From Cercis canadensis (Eukaryota; Streptophyta; Magnoliopsida; Fabales; Fabaceae), in the NCBI GenBank assembly GCA_003255065.1, contig QAOA01003209.1:54891-118890 (forward strand): a stretch of DNA of 64,000 bases, read 5' to 3'. The notes below the pieces were generated by a model. The model saw only the letters and a program-made list of their open reading frames with translations. It ran no database searches and was not told where the DNA came from. Each line of letters begins with the position of its first letter. Position 1 is the stretch's first letter. The position numbers were made by a program, and so were the translations under genes. This document shows positions 33,580 to 45,765 of this stretch, in pieces.

Positions 33580-36524
33580 TCAAAATGTAGTAGAAGCAAC
33601 CTTTGGCATTTTCTGCTAGCCAGCTTCATTGCCCCTGCAGGATGACACCACCCATTTGAAAACTGGCCACATTTGGCTATACAACTTGCAGATAGGAGAA
33701 GAAGAGTTTAGCATATATGAGAAATTAATCCCAGTTCTGGCTATAAAATGGGTCTCCCCAAGCAGAGCAAAGAGACACCAGGACACAGAGAGCGGAATAC
33801 GAAGATACAGAAGAGAGAAATACACAGTAAAAAGGAGAATAACCACCGTGAGAGATAGAGAGAAGATGAGATACAGAGAGTGAGCAAAATCTTCAAAGTA
33901 GAAAGCAAAACAATGGATTGACAACAACTTAAGGTATGAACTTATGCTATTTTCACATTTTCTTTGTGCAAAAATTTGCTCTGACATTCGTCCTTATTGT
34001 ATAGCAATGTTATTTTCTCACAATCAAATTATTCTCTTTCTATTTATCTTCTAGGTATAGAGAGGGAATTTAAAATAAAATCACAAAAATAAACAGAGGC
34101 ACCAAATTAGAGAGAACCCCCCCAAAATCCATAATAGAATAAAACCTAGAAATATTTATGTGCATGCATAGAGTTTAGAAAAGAAACAATGGAACCAAAT
34201 TAGAGAGAGAAGTTCCCAAGTAGAGAAAGAAATCCCCTTTTAGAGAGAGAAATGAAACCTAGAGGTAGAAACAAAATTTCAGAGAAAGAATGAGAGGGTT
34301 TTAGAGAAATAAAGAAAGGTTTTCTTACCGTAGCCATTGTTGTTTGAAAATTAAAGCTAAGTCCTTGGATTCAAAGAGATGGAGGAAGAGAGCTCCGTAT
34401 TCCCCTTGCTCCTTGACTTTTCTGTCTCGACTTGCTCCTTTCTTTTGCTTCTGGTGGCCAATTTCTTTTTCTATTGCTTTTAGTTTGACCTTTTAGTTTT
34501 GTTTGCTTGGCCTTTGAATTTGTTTTATTTCATTTGTTTGTTGGTTTCTTTTTCGTATTTAGACTATACTTTGTTGTTTTTTGTTGATTGGGTTTAACTC
34601 TTGTTGGATTCATGTTTTATATGGCCCATTTCGTTTTGAGTTTTATTTATTTATTTGGGCTTTTCATTTTATCTTTGCTTTGGTTTAGACTGATTTGTTT
34701 TTCTTGGGTTTTACTATTTCGTGGGCCAACTTTCTTTCTTGTTAACATTTCCTTTCTGATCCATGGGCCACATGAGAGCTGGTCTATTAGTTTTTTTTTT
34801 TTACATCAACTTAGTTTGGTTGGGCCTTGAAGTAGAACCAGCCCATTAGTTTCTTCCATATTGAGGCTATTTCGGTTTGGGCCATGTAATGGCCTCTTGT
34901 GTGTTTTTTTTATTTCCTTTGCTTCAACATAAGCCCAGTTCGAATTTAGGAGCCATTTGTTTGTTTTATTAAGCATTAGTGTATGTCTTTTATATATAAA
35001 TATTAAGATATACTAGCTTGCAAGGTGCTTTTTCAGCTTTTGGTAGTTTTGTTTGTATATATTCAAATTTGACCCTTTTTCTTTAATTAATCATTGAACA
35101 ATAGAAATGCATTACTTCTTAGGCTTTGGTTCTTTTAATTGAATTGCACTTTTTATTTTTTATTTTTGGGGTTTAGTTTATCTTTTATTTAAGAGTTATA
35201 TTACTTAATGTATTTAGTTTTAGCTTTCTTTTGGACCTATCTATTTAGGACTTATGTTTTGTCTTTGGGTTATTCTTATTTATTCATTTTATTTGTTCTT
35301 TATATATTCTTGTTATCTTTTTTATTTTATCCTAATTAGTAGCACTAATTTATGTTATCTTATTTATTTTATATGCTTCATACATTTTACTTTATATTTA
35401 ATCATTGTAAATAAAATTAAAACCCGACGACGGATTAAATTAGAGAATAATTGTGTTGACAATTTTTCCTAATATTCCTGAGGTGAGAGATAAATTTCTT
35501 GGTTATTCTAGAGGTACTGGTATGGTCACTGAAATTTCCAACATCGCTTTTACCTTTTTAATTAATATTTTCTAGCATTTATTTTGATATCATAATTCAT
35601 CTCATTACATTATGTCATTAATTTTTTACTTATACTAGAATAAGATTACCAATGAGGGAATAATCAAAATTAGTCATAATGATGACGATATTTTGACATT
35701 TCGGAGGTAAAGGAGTTTTTCTAGTTTTGCCAGAAGTACTAGTGGTGTTTGAGGCTAATTTCTGAGAAAAATCTTTTCTATGCATAATTCTCCAAAAAAA
35801 ATCTTATTTATGCATAATATTATACTTTTATTTACCTTAAAATGTGGGTTAAAAATACCAATGAGGAAATAATTGAGGATAGCTGTGATGACAGCGACTC
35901 CTTGACATTCCAGAGATGAGAAATGTCTCTTTTGCCTTTCCAGATGTACTGGTAGATTAAAGAAAAATACCTTCAATAAAAAAATCTTTGGCCACAAATC
36001 TCAAACTCATTTTTTCAACATGCGCAATAAATTGCATTTCATACATTTTCTAGTTATTACTCAGATAATAAAAATGTTAAAACTTGCTTATGACTGAATA
36101 AATTAGGGGAGGATTGTAATGACAATCACGAACTCCACCTAATAGTCTTGAGATATATTTTTAGGTTTCGCCAGAAGGACTGACAGGATCTAACAAAGTA
36201 TTACTTTATTTTAAACACATTGTTAGGACCAATTTAATTCATTTTAAGAGATAACAAAAGATTAAATAGGTAACCGTTCTAAGAACGGACGTTGTAAGGT
36301 GCTAATACCTTCCCTACATGTAATCAACCCTTGAATCCAAACTTCGAAAACGTAGACCTTTCTTTTTTTAGGTGTCCAATCGCACAATTTCATTTGTTTA
36401 AAAATGGAATAAAATGATTGGTGGCGACTCCATTCCTTTGCATCATATCATATACGCTAACTTTTATTTTTCGCGTAGGGGTTTCGCCGCTCCGTATCGC
36501 ACTCCAAAAAAGGACATTGCGACA
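33580..36524 (+). repeat. 5' LTR of the Tat/Ogre-like element
   Basis: The 3' edge is clear (...ggacattgcgaca, then the primer site). The 5' edge is a guess from the length of related LTRs. It holds a TATA-like box (ctataaaatgg, about 33742), a CT- and T-rich middle, about four degenerate 215-bp tandem units (35410-36190) and the ggtgctaataccttccc block that corresponds to ggtgttaggcacccc in the related LTRs. Confidence 0.65.
35410..36190 (+). repeat. Degenerate 215-bp tandem repeats inside LTR
   Basis: About four units, each with a gagg(g/a)aataattg-like start, a gatgacagcgac-like middle and a gccagaagtactgg-like end. The last motif recurs near 35510, 35732, 35940 and 36170. Confidence 0.6.
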
Positions 36525-36526
36525 GC

Positions 36527-36546
36527 TTGGCGACTCCATTGGGGAC
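36527..36546 (+). other. Primer binding site, TTGGCGACTC type
   Basis: ttggcgactccattggggac, two bases after the LTR. The same site in near-identical form lies on the minus strand at 50857-50876. Ogre elements are reported to prime from an Arg tRNA; I could not verify the tRNA here. Confidence 0.75.
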
Positions 36547-37199
36547 GGTAAAGGGTTAAGCCATTGCATTTAATCTCTTGTTGTCATATTTGAATTATGG
36601 TTGGTCCTTTATATTTATTATTTTTGTTGACATTTATTTTGTCTTTTCAATAATTGTGTTTGTGAGTTATGAATGAGTTGGTTTGTATGTTCCCTCTCAC
36701 ACACTAGATAATAACATTGTCACACACAAGCCTTTTACTCGGGCTAATTACCTTGTAAGATTAGATATAGGGCAAAGTAGTGATGCTTTGAGAGACCTTC
36801 GGTCTCCGTATAGGCACGCGAAACACCCTCACCTAAATTGAACCCTTTCCGCTTGAAGCCTATTATGGGCGAGGATTGGGGGCCTTACTAGCCGGAGTGC
36901 TGGCGATAGTAAGGACAACTTGAGAGCCTTAAATAGGGGTCATAGGACTTAAACTTTGCACGTCTTTAGAAAATTCCTAAAGGTACCGTATTTGTATAGA
37001 GCCATTCCTCTAAGACAAATGTTTAAGCCTAGGAAATTCCCTTTGATAAGACACATGAGAGAATTCTTTCTGCCTTTCACTTTTTACAATTTATTATGTG
37101 AATACTTGCTTACATATTCATCTATAACTCTTTTCTTTTGTTTTGCATTTGCATTTAGTATTCATGACTCAATTAGTTTAGAAACATGAAAAAGAGTGA

Positions 37200-39126
37200 A
37201 GTTCAGAGCCAGTATGGGATTACTCATGAAGCATAGAGTAAGGTAATATGAGATTCAGAGAGGACCCAAGCTGAAGAAGGGGATTGCCTTTAGCCCGAAA
37301 CCGTAAGTCAACTCCCTCCAGTGGGAAAGATTGACTTCAAGCAAAATGATTTGAAGCCTTGGGTGCAGGTATGGCTCGACATGAAAAGAAAAGAAGATTT
37401 TGAGACGAAGTATGGGCACATAGCTTATTTATTGTTCGTTCTGGTCAATACCCCTATGTTGAAGACCATGTTGAGTTTTTGGGACCCTACCTATCGTATA
37501 TTTACATTTCAGTAGTTTGATATGGTCCAAACTATTGAAGAATATAAAGAATTGCTCAACATTGAAACTGAATCCCAAAGTAAAATATACTTTCATGATC
37601 CGAAAACGGCGCCTAAGAAGAAGCTTTCCAAGTTCACGGGTATTCAAGCAACTGAGTTGGAAAAGCATATGAAAGAGAAAGGTCGAAGTTTACCTACTGA
37701 TTACTTGTTAAAGATGGTATGAGAGCAGATTGATAGTGATCGAGGTTTGACCTTGTTCGTACTTGCTATTTATTGATTAGTGATATTCCCAAAAGTGAAA
37801 GGACATATTGAAGGTCATGTCATTAAGTTGGTTGAGCAGCTTAAACACAAGACCAATCCTGTTTCTTCGATCTTAGCCAAGATTGTAAGATCTCTAAATT
37901 ACTATAGAACTAATAGGAGAGGTCGATTTTGTAGATGTGCCCAGTTGTTGACTGTATGGATGATCACCCACCTTCCACACCTCAGTTGCTTTAAATATCC
38001 CAAAATTGAATATATGAATTACTGCCGCAAAGACAAGAATCCACTCAGACAATATTGCATTGCCCAATGGCCACCCGTGACACCCAAAAGGAGCGAATTG
38101 ATCCATTACTTTCAACATATGAGTAATGTGGTATGGAGAGCCCCGTGGATGCCGCATGTCTCAACAATTTATAGATGTCGAAATAAGTCATGGGTTCCGC
38201 TCATTGGTCCCTGGGGAATAACTAGCTACACACCTGCTATGGTTAGGAGACAGTTGGGCTCAGTGCAATTCATTCCAATGACGCATGGGATTTCAGACTT
38301 TGATATACCTTATGGAAATGAGGGGTCAGCTCAAAAGATCAAGGAGATAATCGAGGCATGGAAGAATGCACGACACGTGAACCCTGGCCCATGCAACAGT
38401 CTAACTACTCTGGGTTATCCGTTATGGCAAAGGAGTAGAGGAAAAGGTTTTGTTGCTCCAAGTGTGCAAGGTCCTCCACCACCAATGCATATGTTTGATG
38501 AACCTATTGATTATGAAGCTGAGGCCGAAGTAAAATATGAAATGGCATGCTAGCAATTTCGAAAGAGGGAAGCTCTACTTGTATTGGAAAAGATAAAGAT
38601 AACAGTTGAGAGAAAAATGTGGGCTAATAAAATGGCTAAGATTGAAAGAGAAGGGCAAGAATCAGAAAAGACTATTAGACAAGAACAAGAAGAGTCTTTT
38701 AGGAAAAGCATTGAGATAGAAAAGCTGAAAGAGAGGTGTCTAGCCCTTGAAGAAAGAATTGTGTTGACGGTTGACCAACTGAACGAATCTAGAGACCTTA
38801 ACTTGGCTCGGCAAAGGGACATACAAACTTTGAATGCACAATTGCAGGGTAGTCGTGCGACTTCTAATACACTGAGACAAGAAAAGACTATTTTAGAAGG
38901 AGAGCTTCAACACTGGCGCCACACAAGCTGGCATTGGGAGGATAGAGGTCGATTGGCTGAGCAACAAGTTGCTAATCTCCTTCAAGAAGTTAGGACGGTC
39001 ACTGAAAGGGCTCGGGATAGGGCAAATAAAGCACATGAGATTGAAGCACAAATGCCACCGAGTAAAGTGCAAAGGTTCTTGCTCGATGTCAAGAAATACC
39101 TCAAGTACATCAAGAAATTTTATTGA
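37200..39126 (+). pseudogene. ORF1 of the Tat/Ogre-like element (DUF7745-type)
   Basis: The first part (about 37321-37720) reads YGHIAYLLFVLVNTPMLKTM, LSFWDPTYRIFTFQ and TIEEYKELLNIE, the pattern of the plant-retrotransposon ORF1 domain (DUF7745) that precedes gag in Ogre/Tat elements. The middle (37780-38553) has RFCRCAQLLTVWMITHLPHL and WRAPWMPHVSTIYRC, also typical. The end (38584-39126) is a strong coiled coil (KIEREGQESEKTIRQEQEES). Function is unknown in the family. Broken in a few places. Confidence 0.75.
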
Positions 39127-39427
39127 AGGATAGGAGAAAGATTATGGCCTTAGGAGTAGTTTGTTTTTGTAATATGGAATCTTTATCAGTAGTGTTTTTT
39201 TAAGGATTTAGAATGAAATTGATACTTTTGGCAACATCTCTTGCACATTTAAGTCATGTTTAACCTTTCTCTGCATAAATGCATTACATTTGAGTTACTC
39301 TTTGCATATTATATTTTACATTTTATACTTATTGTTCGCTTAAATTGATTAAGTATAACAACATTGCAAACAAAAAATAACTTTTACTTCCAAGACCTCG
39401 TTATAAAACTCAATCACAATCGAAGGT

Positions 39428-40888
39428 ATGGATGAACAAGAGCAAATTAAAGTCCAAGAAGAAATGCAGAAGGACATTAATGAGCTAAAAGATAAGTTCA
39501 CCCAAATTTTAAGCATTCTCACGCCTTCCAATCGTGGGAAACAACCAAAAGGAAATCCTTCAAGGAACAATCCAAAACAAGATACACCTCCTTACCCATC
39601 GGGTTTTACTCCTTTTCATGACCCTGCACAACAAGAAGTCTCCAATCCTAATATGCTGCCATTAGCTGGGCCATCTGACTTAAGGCTTGTTCTTGTGTAA
39701 AATCTTCCCCATAACCCTTATGATGCTAACACATCAATCCCTCCAAACACATTTCCATTATGGCTTTACGCCTAATCCAACAGAAAATCCTTCACAAACT
39801 GCCAATCCCCATGACATAAATATGTCATCAAATGCTTTTCCATTTGGATTTCATACCACTCAGGGGAAAAATTCATCACAGTCACAATCAAATGTTCGTC
39901 CTCCCCCTGTCCCTACCACCATATACATGCAACTAGCTAGATATTCATACCCATATTTAGCACCACAAGCTTGCTTTCAAAAACCTACTGGCGAAGCTCC
40001 AATTAATCCGATTGATATCCCTGACATAGATGAACCCAAAGCAGAATCAATGAGTAAGGGAAAGCTTGAAGTCCTAGAAGAGCAGTTGCGAACCATAGAA
40101 GAGACTAACACTTATGGTGTTGTGGATGCAACTGAACTTTGCCTCGTCCCAGATGTTGTCATCCCTCCTAAGTTTAAAGTGCAAGACTTTAATAAGTACA
40201 ATGGAACCGCATACTCGAAAAGTCATTTGACCATGTACTGTCGAAATATGGCATTTTGTGCACATGACGATAAGTTGCTCATCCATTTCTTCCAAGATAG
40301 CTTAACTGGGGCAGCCGCACTATGGTATACACATTTGGATCGAGCTCGAGTACGTTGTTGAAAAGACTTAGCAAATGCATTTTTGAGGCAATATAAGTAT
40401 AATATTGACATGGTTCCAAATAGGATGCAACTGCAAAATATGGAAAAGAAAACATTCAAAGAGTATGCTCAAAAATGGCGAGAAACTGCTGCTAAAGTGG
40501 ATCCCCCATTGTCTAACAATGAGATGGTGGCTATGTTCATTAACATTCTCCAGTCTCCTTTCTTCGATCGAATGATAAGAAGTGCTTCTAACAACTTCTC
40601 CGATATTGTTACTATTGGTGAAAGAGTCGAAAATGAAGTTAAAAATGGAAAAAATAGCTGAAATCCTAATTCATTGGGGGCTGCCAATATGAGGAAACAT
40701 CCAATGTTTAAAAAGAAAGAAGGTGAAGTGCATGCTGCAATGTATGATGAAAGACAAGGAAAAAGACCTGTGTATGGGAGGCCTAATCATTCACCCGCAT
40801 TTGCTCAACACTTTAACCCACAATTTGCACACTACCCTCATGTAGCAAACACTTCTCAAACTCTGCATCCTCAGCCTTACCTAACACC
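39428..40888 (+). pseudogene. gag, first part, of the Tat/Ogre-like element
   Basis: Starts MDEQEQIKVQEEMQKDINEL (coiled-coil-like), then a proline-rich stretch, then the Tat-type gag core: LEVLEEQLRTIEETNTYGVV, DLVIPPKFKVQDF-like block near 40150, and FKEYAQKWRETAAKVDPPL near 40455. The same blocks occur in the minus-strand element (LEEQLRSMQGVGSYG, FKEYAQKWG). It runs into the nested element at 40889. Confidence 0.8.
40884..40888. other. Left target site duplication of the nested minus-strand element
   Basis: ACACC here and ACACC at 53677-53681, directly flanking the two outer LTR edges. Confidence 0.9.
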
Positions 40889-43809
40889 TGTCACAACGTA
40901 CCCGAAGGTCGCTACGACGCGGATGGCGAAATAAAAAAAGATTTAAATTTTCGAAATGAAAACTCTGGAGTCGTCACCAATTGTATTAAAAAAGTGGGAA
41001 ACAATTGGAAAACCCCTTTTTTATTTATTAAATAATAATAATAAAACATCGATCTACGAACCAGAGAGGGTTCGAGAATCTGTTTATGCGTGGGGAAGGT
41101 GTTAGACACCCCACAGCATCCGTCTAAAGACGATTACCCTAAATTAGTTGTGCGAATAGAATATGGCCAAAAATCTATATTTTATTTATCCCAGAATAAT
41201 AAATTGATTACAAGAATATCTGACAAAAATAACAACCTAAAATTTAAACGTGCAATGCATGAATTATCTACCGAGACCTAAATCCTTCCACCCCTTCATC
41301 GCATGAAGCGACCGTCCAGGGTGGCGCTACCTTCTCCTAGATCGGATAAAGAAAGACATCCCATATAGGACTGACTCGCCTTATCCTCCCATGATAAGTG
41401 AAGGGGCATGCAGATACTACGCAACACAGATATTTTTTACATGCAATGCAAATGCATGACTTTAAATATTACAAAACTTGTCTCAAAATCTAAGTCTTGA
41501 GAAATTTTAAATTACATCCAAAAATAAATAAATAAAAGATAAATAAAACAACGTTCTTGTTCCACGCTTGCATCTGGATATATTCCGGTTGGGCCTTCCA
41601 ATTTGCTTGTACTCATAATTACCATGAATTATGTTCGAAGATGCTCATATATACAAAACATAAAGTAGGCAAGACTGAAAGACTTATGGTTCTTAAGAGA
41701 CAAAACTGAGAGTGAACTAGAGCCAAAACTTAGAGTGAAATAGACATGCAAAAATTCTAAAAATTATATACATTGAAGTCACATGTCCTGCGGTTTTAAT
41801 AAAATCAACATTACTTAATTTGGATTTGTACAACTTCAGAAAAAAAAAAATAAAAGACTGAACACTGTCAAAGATAAGGCATCAGTGTCAGTGCAACATT
41901 GAGCAGCTAAATTCAAACTCGAACTGATAGTAAACTAGACATGAAAAAAATCTAAAAATTTCACTCATTGAAGCTACACATTTTACTGTTCTAATGAGAT
42001 AAGAACCATGTAAAGTGGTGCTGTACAACTTCAGAATAAAAATGAAACACCGAATACTGCCAGGGATAGGGCATAAGTGCCAATGTAACATTAAGCAGCT
42101 ATGTTCAAACTCGAACTGGCAGTAAACTACAAATTCAAAAAATCTAAAAATTGCACACATTAAAGCTACACATCTTACGGTTCTAATGAGATAAGAACCA
42201 CGTAAAATGGAGCTGTACAACTTCAGAAACAAATGAAACACCGAACACTGCCAGGGATAGGGCATCAGTGTCAGTGTAACATTAAACAACTATGTTCAAA
42301 CTCGAACTGGCAATAAACTAAACATTCAAAAAATCTAAAAATTTCACACATTGAAGCTACACATCTTACGGTTCTAATGAGATAAGAACCACATAAAATG
42401 GATCTGTACAACTTCAGAAAAAAATGAAACACCGAACACTACCAGGGATAGGGCATCAGTGTCAGTGTAACAGTAAACAACTATGTTCAAACTCGAACTG
42501 GCAGTAAACTACACATTCAAAAAATATAAAAATTGTACACATTGAAGCTACACATCTTACTGTTCTAAGGAGATAAGAACCACATAAAATGGAGTTGTGC
42601 AACTTCAGAAACAAATGAAACACCGAACACTGCCAGGGATAGGGCATCAGTGTCAGTGTAACATTAAACAGCTATGTTCAAGCTCGAACTGGTAATAAAC
42701 TACACATGGAAAAAATCTGAAACAAATACAAATTGAAGGCATGCATCTTATGGTTCTAACAAAAGTAAAATCTCATGAAAATGTTGTGTATATCTTGAGT
42801 TATGTATGAAACATCACACAAAAGTCAATGTTGGGCAGACTTTAGAAATTATGCTCCAATGCAAAGTATGAATAAATCATGATGCAATACATACTCAAAT
42901 AATGAATCTAAGGCACTCAATTCATGTCATAATCTCAATAGCTAAATAAAAGAAATAACACATTAGAAGCAAAGTCAAATTCAAGTATAACATCACACAT
43001 GCATTTTATCAAACACCTTAAAGGCACAATTAATATTCAAAATCACTTGTAAAAAGAGCCTTAAAGTCATTCCAAATCAATAAAAATACATGTGAACCTC
43101 TTAGGTCATATTATAATCATCCAAGAAGTTAATTTCAACTAGAAACATGCATAATCAAGCTTCTAAGCACCAAAAAATGTAGCTGCAAAATTATATACGA
43201 GTTCAAGGAATGAAGAAGTGGAAGAAAGTCATTACCCAATTGAAGCTTTCTAGTGTCAAGAATCAAAGTGGATAGTCCTTCAACTTTCAAGAATCCATAC
43301 AAACCCTTAGATTCAAGCTTCAATTTCTCCCAATAGGTGCTGCATTGTCTTATCCAAGTTGATGAAAAAGTGTGAAGGATGTGAATAATGATGAAAATCA
43401 ACTATAATAAGTTAAAAAAATGGAATGAGGTCTTAGAAATTAAATATTTAATGAGAGAATGTGAGAAAGAGATCAAGAGGGAGAGGAGAGGAGGAGAGGA
43501 AAAAATCTAAGAATGGAATGTGTTTTTTTTTTTTTTTTTTTTTCTCAATTGGCTAGGGTTCTCTTCTTGTAAAGGGAGCACAAAAAAAATGGGTCTTAGG
43601 TTTGGGTGCTCCACTTGGATCAAAATATTTGGGCTCAAAAAAAAAAAAAAAAANTATTGGGCTTAGGGTTTCTTAAACATAAAAGGCTAAACAAAAAATA
43701 AAACACTAGATTAGAAATTTAGAATTTATATTTCTCTTTTTTTTTTTCTTTTAATCTTTAAAAATATTTAAAAATTATGAAAAGATCCGGACAAAATACG
43801 GTGTCTACA
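40889..43809 (-). repeat. 3' LTR of the gag-only element
   Basis: 2,921 bp. Minus strand: starts TGTAGACACCGTATTTTGTC, ends GTTGTGACA. It contains about five units of a 190-bp tandem repeat (about 41860-42700). A contig-join N lies at 43654 in an A-run. Confidence 0.9.
41860..42700 (-). repeat. 190-bp tandem repeats inside 3' LTR
   Basis: Five units; the marker ggcatcagtgtcagtgtaac recurs near 41877, 42069, 42258, 42450 and 42640 (spacing 189-192 bp). Open frames read through them on the minus strand, but these follow from the repeat and not from coding. Confidence 0.85.
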
Positions 43810-43984
43810 GTTTGCTCATCTTTACATGTTTGCTATTTGAAGGACGTGAGAAGTGAAAGCTTTCAAGTCCTCATGTAGGAAACATGTAAAGATAGCAGAC
43901 AAGTACTTTGTCTCAAATAGAGGAAAAGAAAAGTGTTATCAATTGAGGTGACTCATTATGCGAAAGATAAATAAATCTATAAAG

Positions 43985-45765
43985 ACAAAGATTCAATTTG
44001 AAAGACCAAAATTTGAGCCTAGCAATGGATAATGAAATTTATTACTAGAATTTGTGCCTGAGAATTGACAATAAACTTAAAGTCAAGATTCAAGCCCAAG
44101 AACTGGCAAGAAATTTAAAACCAGGATTCAAATCTTGGAATTGACACAAAAATTTAAAACCAAGATTCGAGCCTGGGAATTGGCATGAAAATTTAAAACT
44201 AGGATTCGAGCCTGAGAATTGGTAAGAAATTTGAAACCAGGATTCGAGCCTAGGAATTGACAAGAAATTTAAAATTAGGATTCAATCATGAGAATTAGCA
44301 AAAAATTTAAAACCAGGATTCGAGCCTGGGAATTGACAACAAATTTAAAATTAGGATTCGAGCCTGAGAATTAGCAAAAAATTTAAAACCAAGATTCAAA
44401 CCTGGGAATTAACAAGAAATTTAAAATCAGGATTCGAGCCTGGGAATTGGCAAAAATTTAAAAATAGGATTCGAGCCTAAGAATTGACAAGAATATTAAA
44501 ACCATGATTTGAGCTTGAGAATTGGCAAAAATTTAAAAACAAGATTCGAGCCTGAGAATTGGCAAGAACATTAAAACCAAGATTCGAGCCTAGGAATTGA
44601 GATGAAATTTGAAACCAAGATTCGAGCCTAGGAATTGACAAGAAATTTAAAATCAGGATTCGAGCCTGAGAATTAGCAAATAATTTAAAACCAGAATTCG
44701 AGCCTGGGAATTGACAATAAATTTAAAATTAGGATTCGAGCCTGAGAATTAGCAAAAAATTTAAAGCCAGGATTCAAGCTTGGGAATTGACAAGAAATTT
44801 AAAATAAGGATTCGAGCTTGGGAATTGGCAAAAATTTAAAAACAGGATTCGAGCCTGAGAATTGAAAGAACATTAAAACCAGGATTCGAGCCTGGGAATT
44901 TGGACGAAATTTGAAACCAAGATTCGAGTCTGGGTTTTGCAAGAAATTTGAAACCAAGATTCGAACCTGGGAATTGGCAAAAACATTAAAACTAGGATTC
45001 GAGCATGGGAATTGACATGAAAATTTAAAATCAGGATTCGAGCCTCGGAATTGGCAAGAACATTAAAACCAGGATTGGAGCTTGGGAATTGGGATGAAAT
45101 TTGAAACCAGGATTCGAGCTTGGGAATTGACATGAAAATTTGAAACCAGGATTCGAGCCTGGGAATTAACATGGAAATTTAAAATCAGGATTCGAGCCTG
45201 GGAATTGGCAAGAACATTAAACCAGGATTCGAGCCTAGGAATTGACATGAAAATTTAAAATCAAGATTCGAGCCTCAAAATTGGCAAGAACATTAAAACT
45301 AGGATTCAAGCCTGGGAATTGGGATGAAATTTGAAACAAGGATTCGAGCCTGGGTTTTGCAAGAAATTTGAAACCAGGATTCGAGCCTGGGAATTGACAT
45401 GAAAATTTAAAATCAAGATTCGAGCTTGGGAATTTGCAAGAACATGAAAACCAGGATTCGAGCTTGGGAATTGGGATGAAATTTGAAACTAGGATTCGAG
45501 TCTGGGAATTTATATGAAAATTTAAAATCAGGATTCGAGCCTGAGAATTGGCAAAAATTTAAAACCAGGATTTGAGTCTGGGAATTGGGATGAAATTTGA
45601 AACCAGGATTCGAGCCTGAGAATTGGCAAAAATTTAAAACCAGGATTTGAGCCTGGGAATTGGCATGAAAATTTAAAACTAAGATTCGAGCCTGAGAATT
45701 GACAAGAAATTTGAAACCAGGATTCGAGCCTGGGAATTGACAAGATTTAAAAACCAAGATGCATG
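43985..45765 (-). repeat. 39-bp satellite array in the 3' untranslated part of the gag-only element
   Basis: About 40-45 head-to-tail units of 38-40 bp. Plus-strand core: gattcgagcctgggaattg, then a variable acatgaaaatttaaaacca-like spacer. The period of 39 is a multiple of three, so the minus strand shows long open frames with a 13-residue repeat (ARILVLNFHVNSQ-like) that I do not consider coding. On the minus strand each unit contains CCAGGCTCGAATCCTGG, a 5-bp stem with a 7-nt loop. Tandem arrays between the coding part and the 3' LTR are known in Tat/Ogre elements. Confidence 0.9.

Noticed and set aside
34588-35472. Hydrophobic open frames at 34588-34830 and 35254-35472
   Set aside because: T-rich LTR sequence translates to phenylalanine- and leucine-rich strings. 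No homology or gene context.
41888-42647. Minus-strand open frames with MPYPWQCSVFHLFLKL repeated
   Set aside because: They are produced by the 190-bp tandem units inside an LTR and recur in the other LTR. No protein family is recognised.
43985-45765. CRISPR-like array
   Set aside because: The spacers between the conserved words are near-identical and not unique, and this is a plant genome. It is a satellite.
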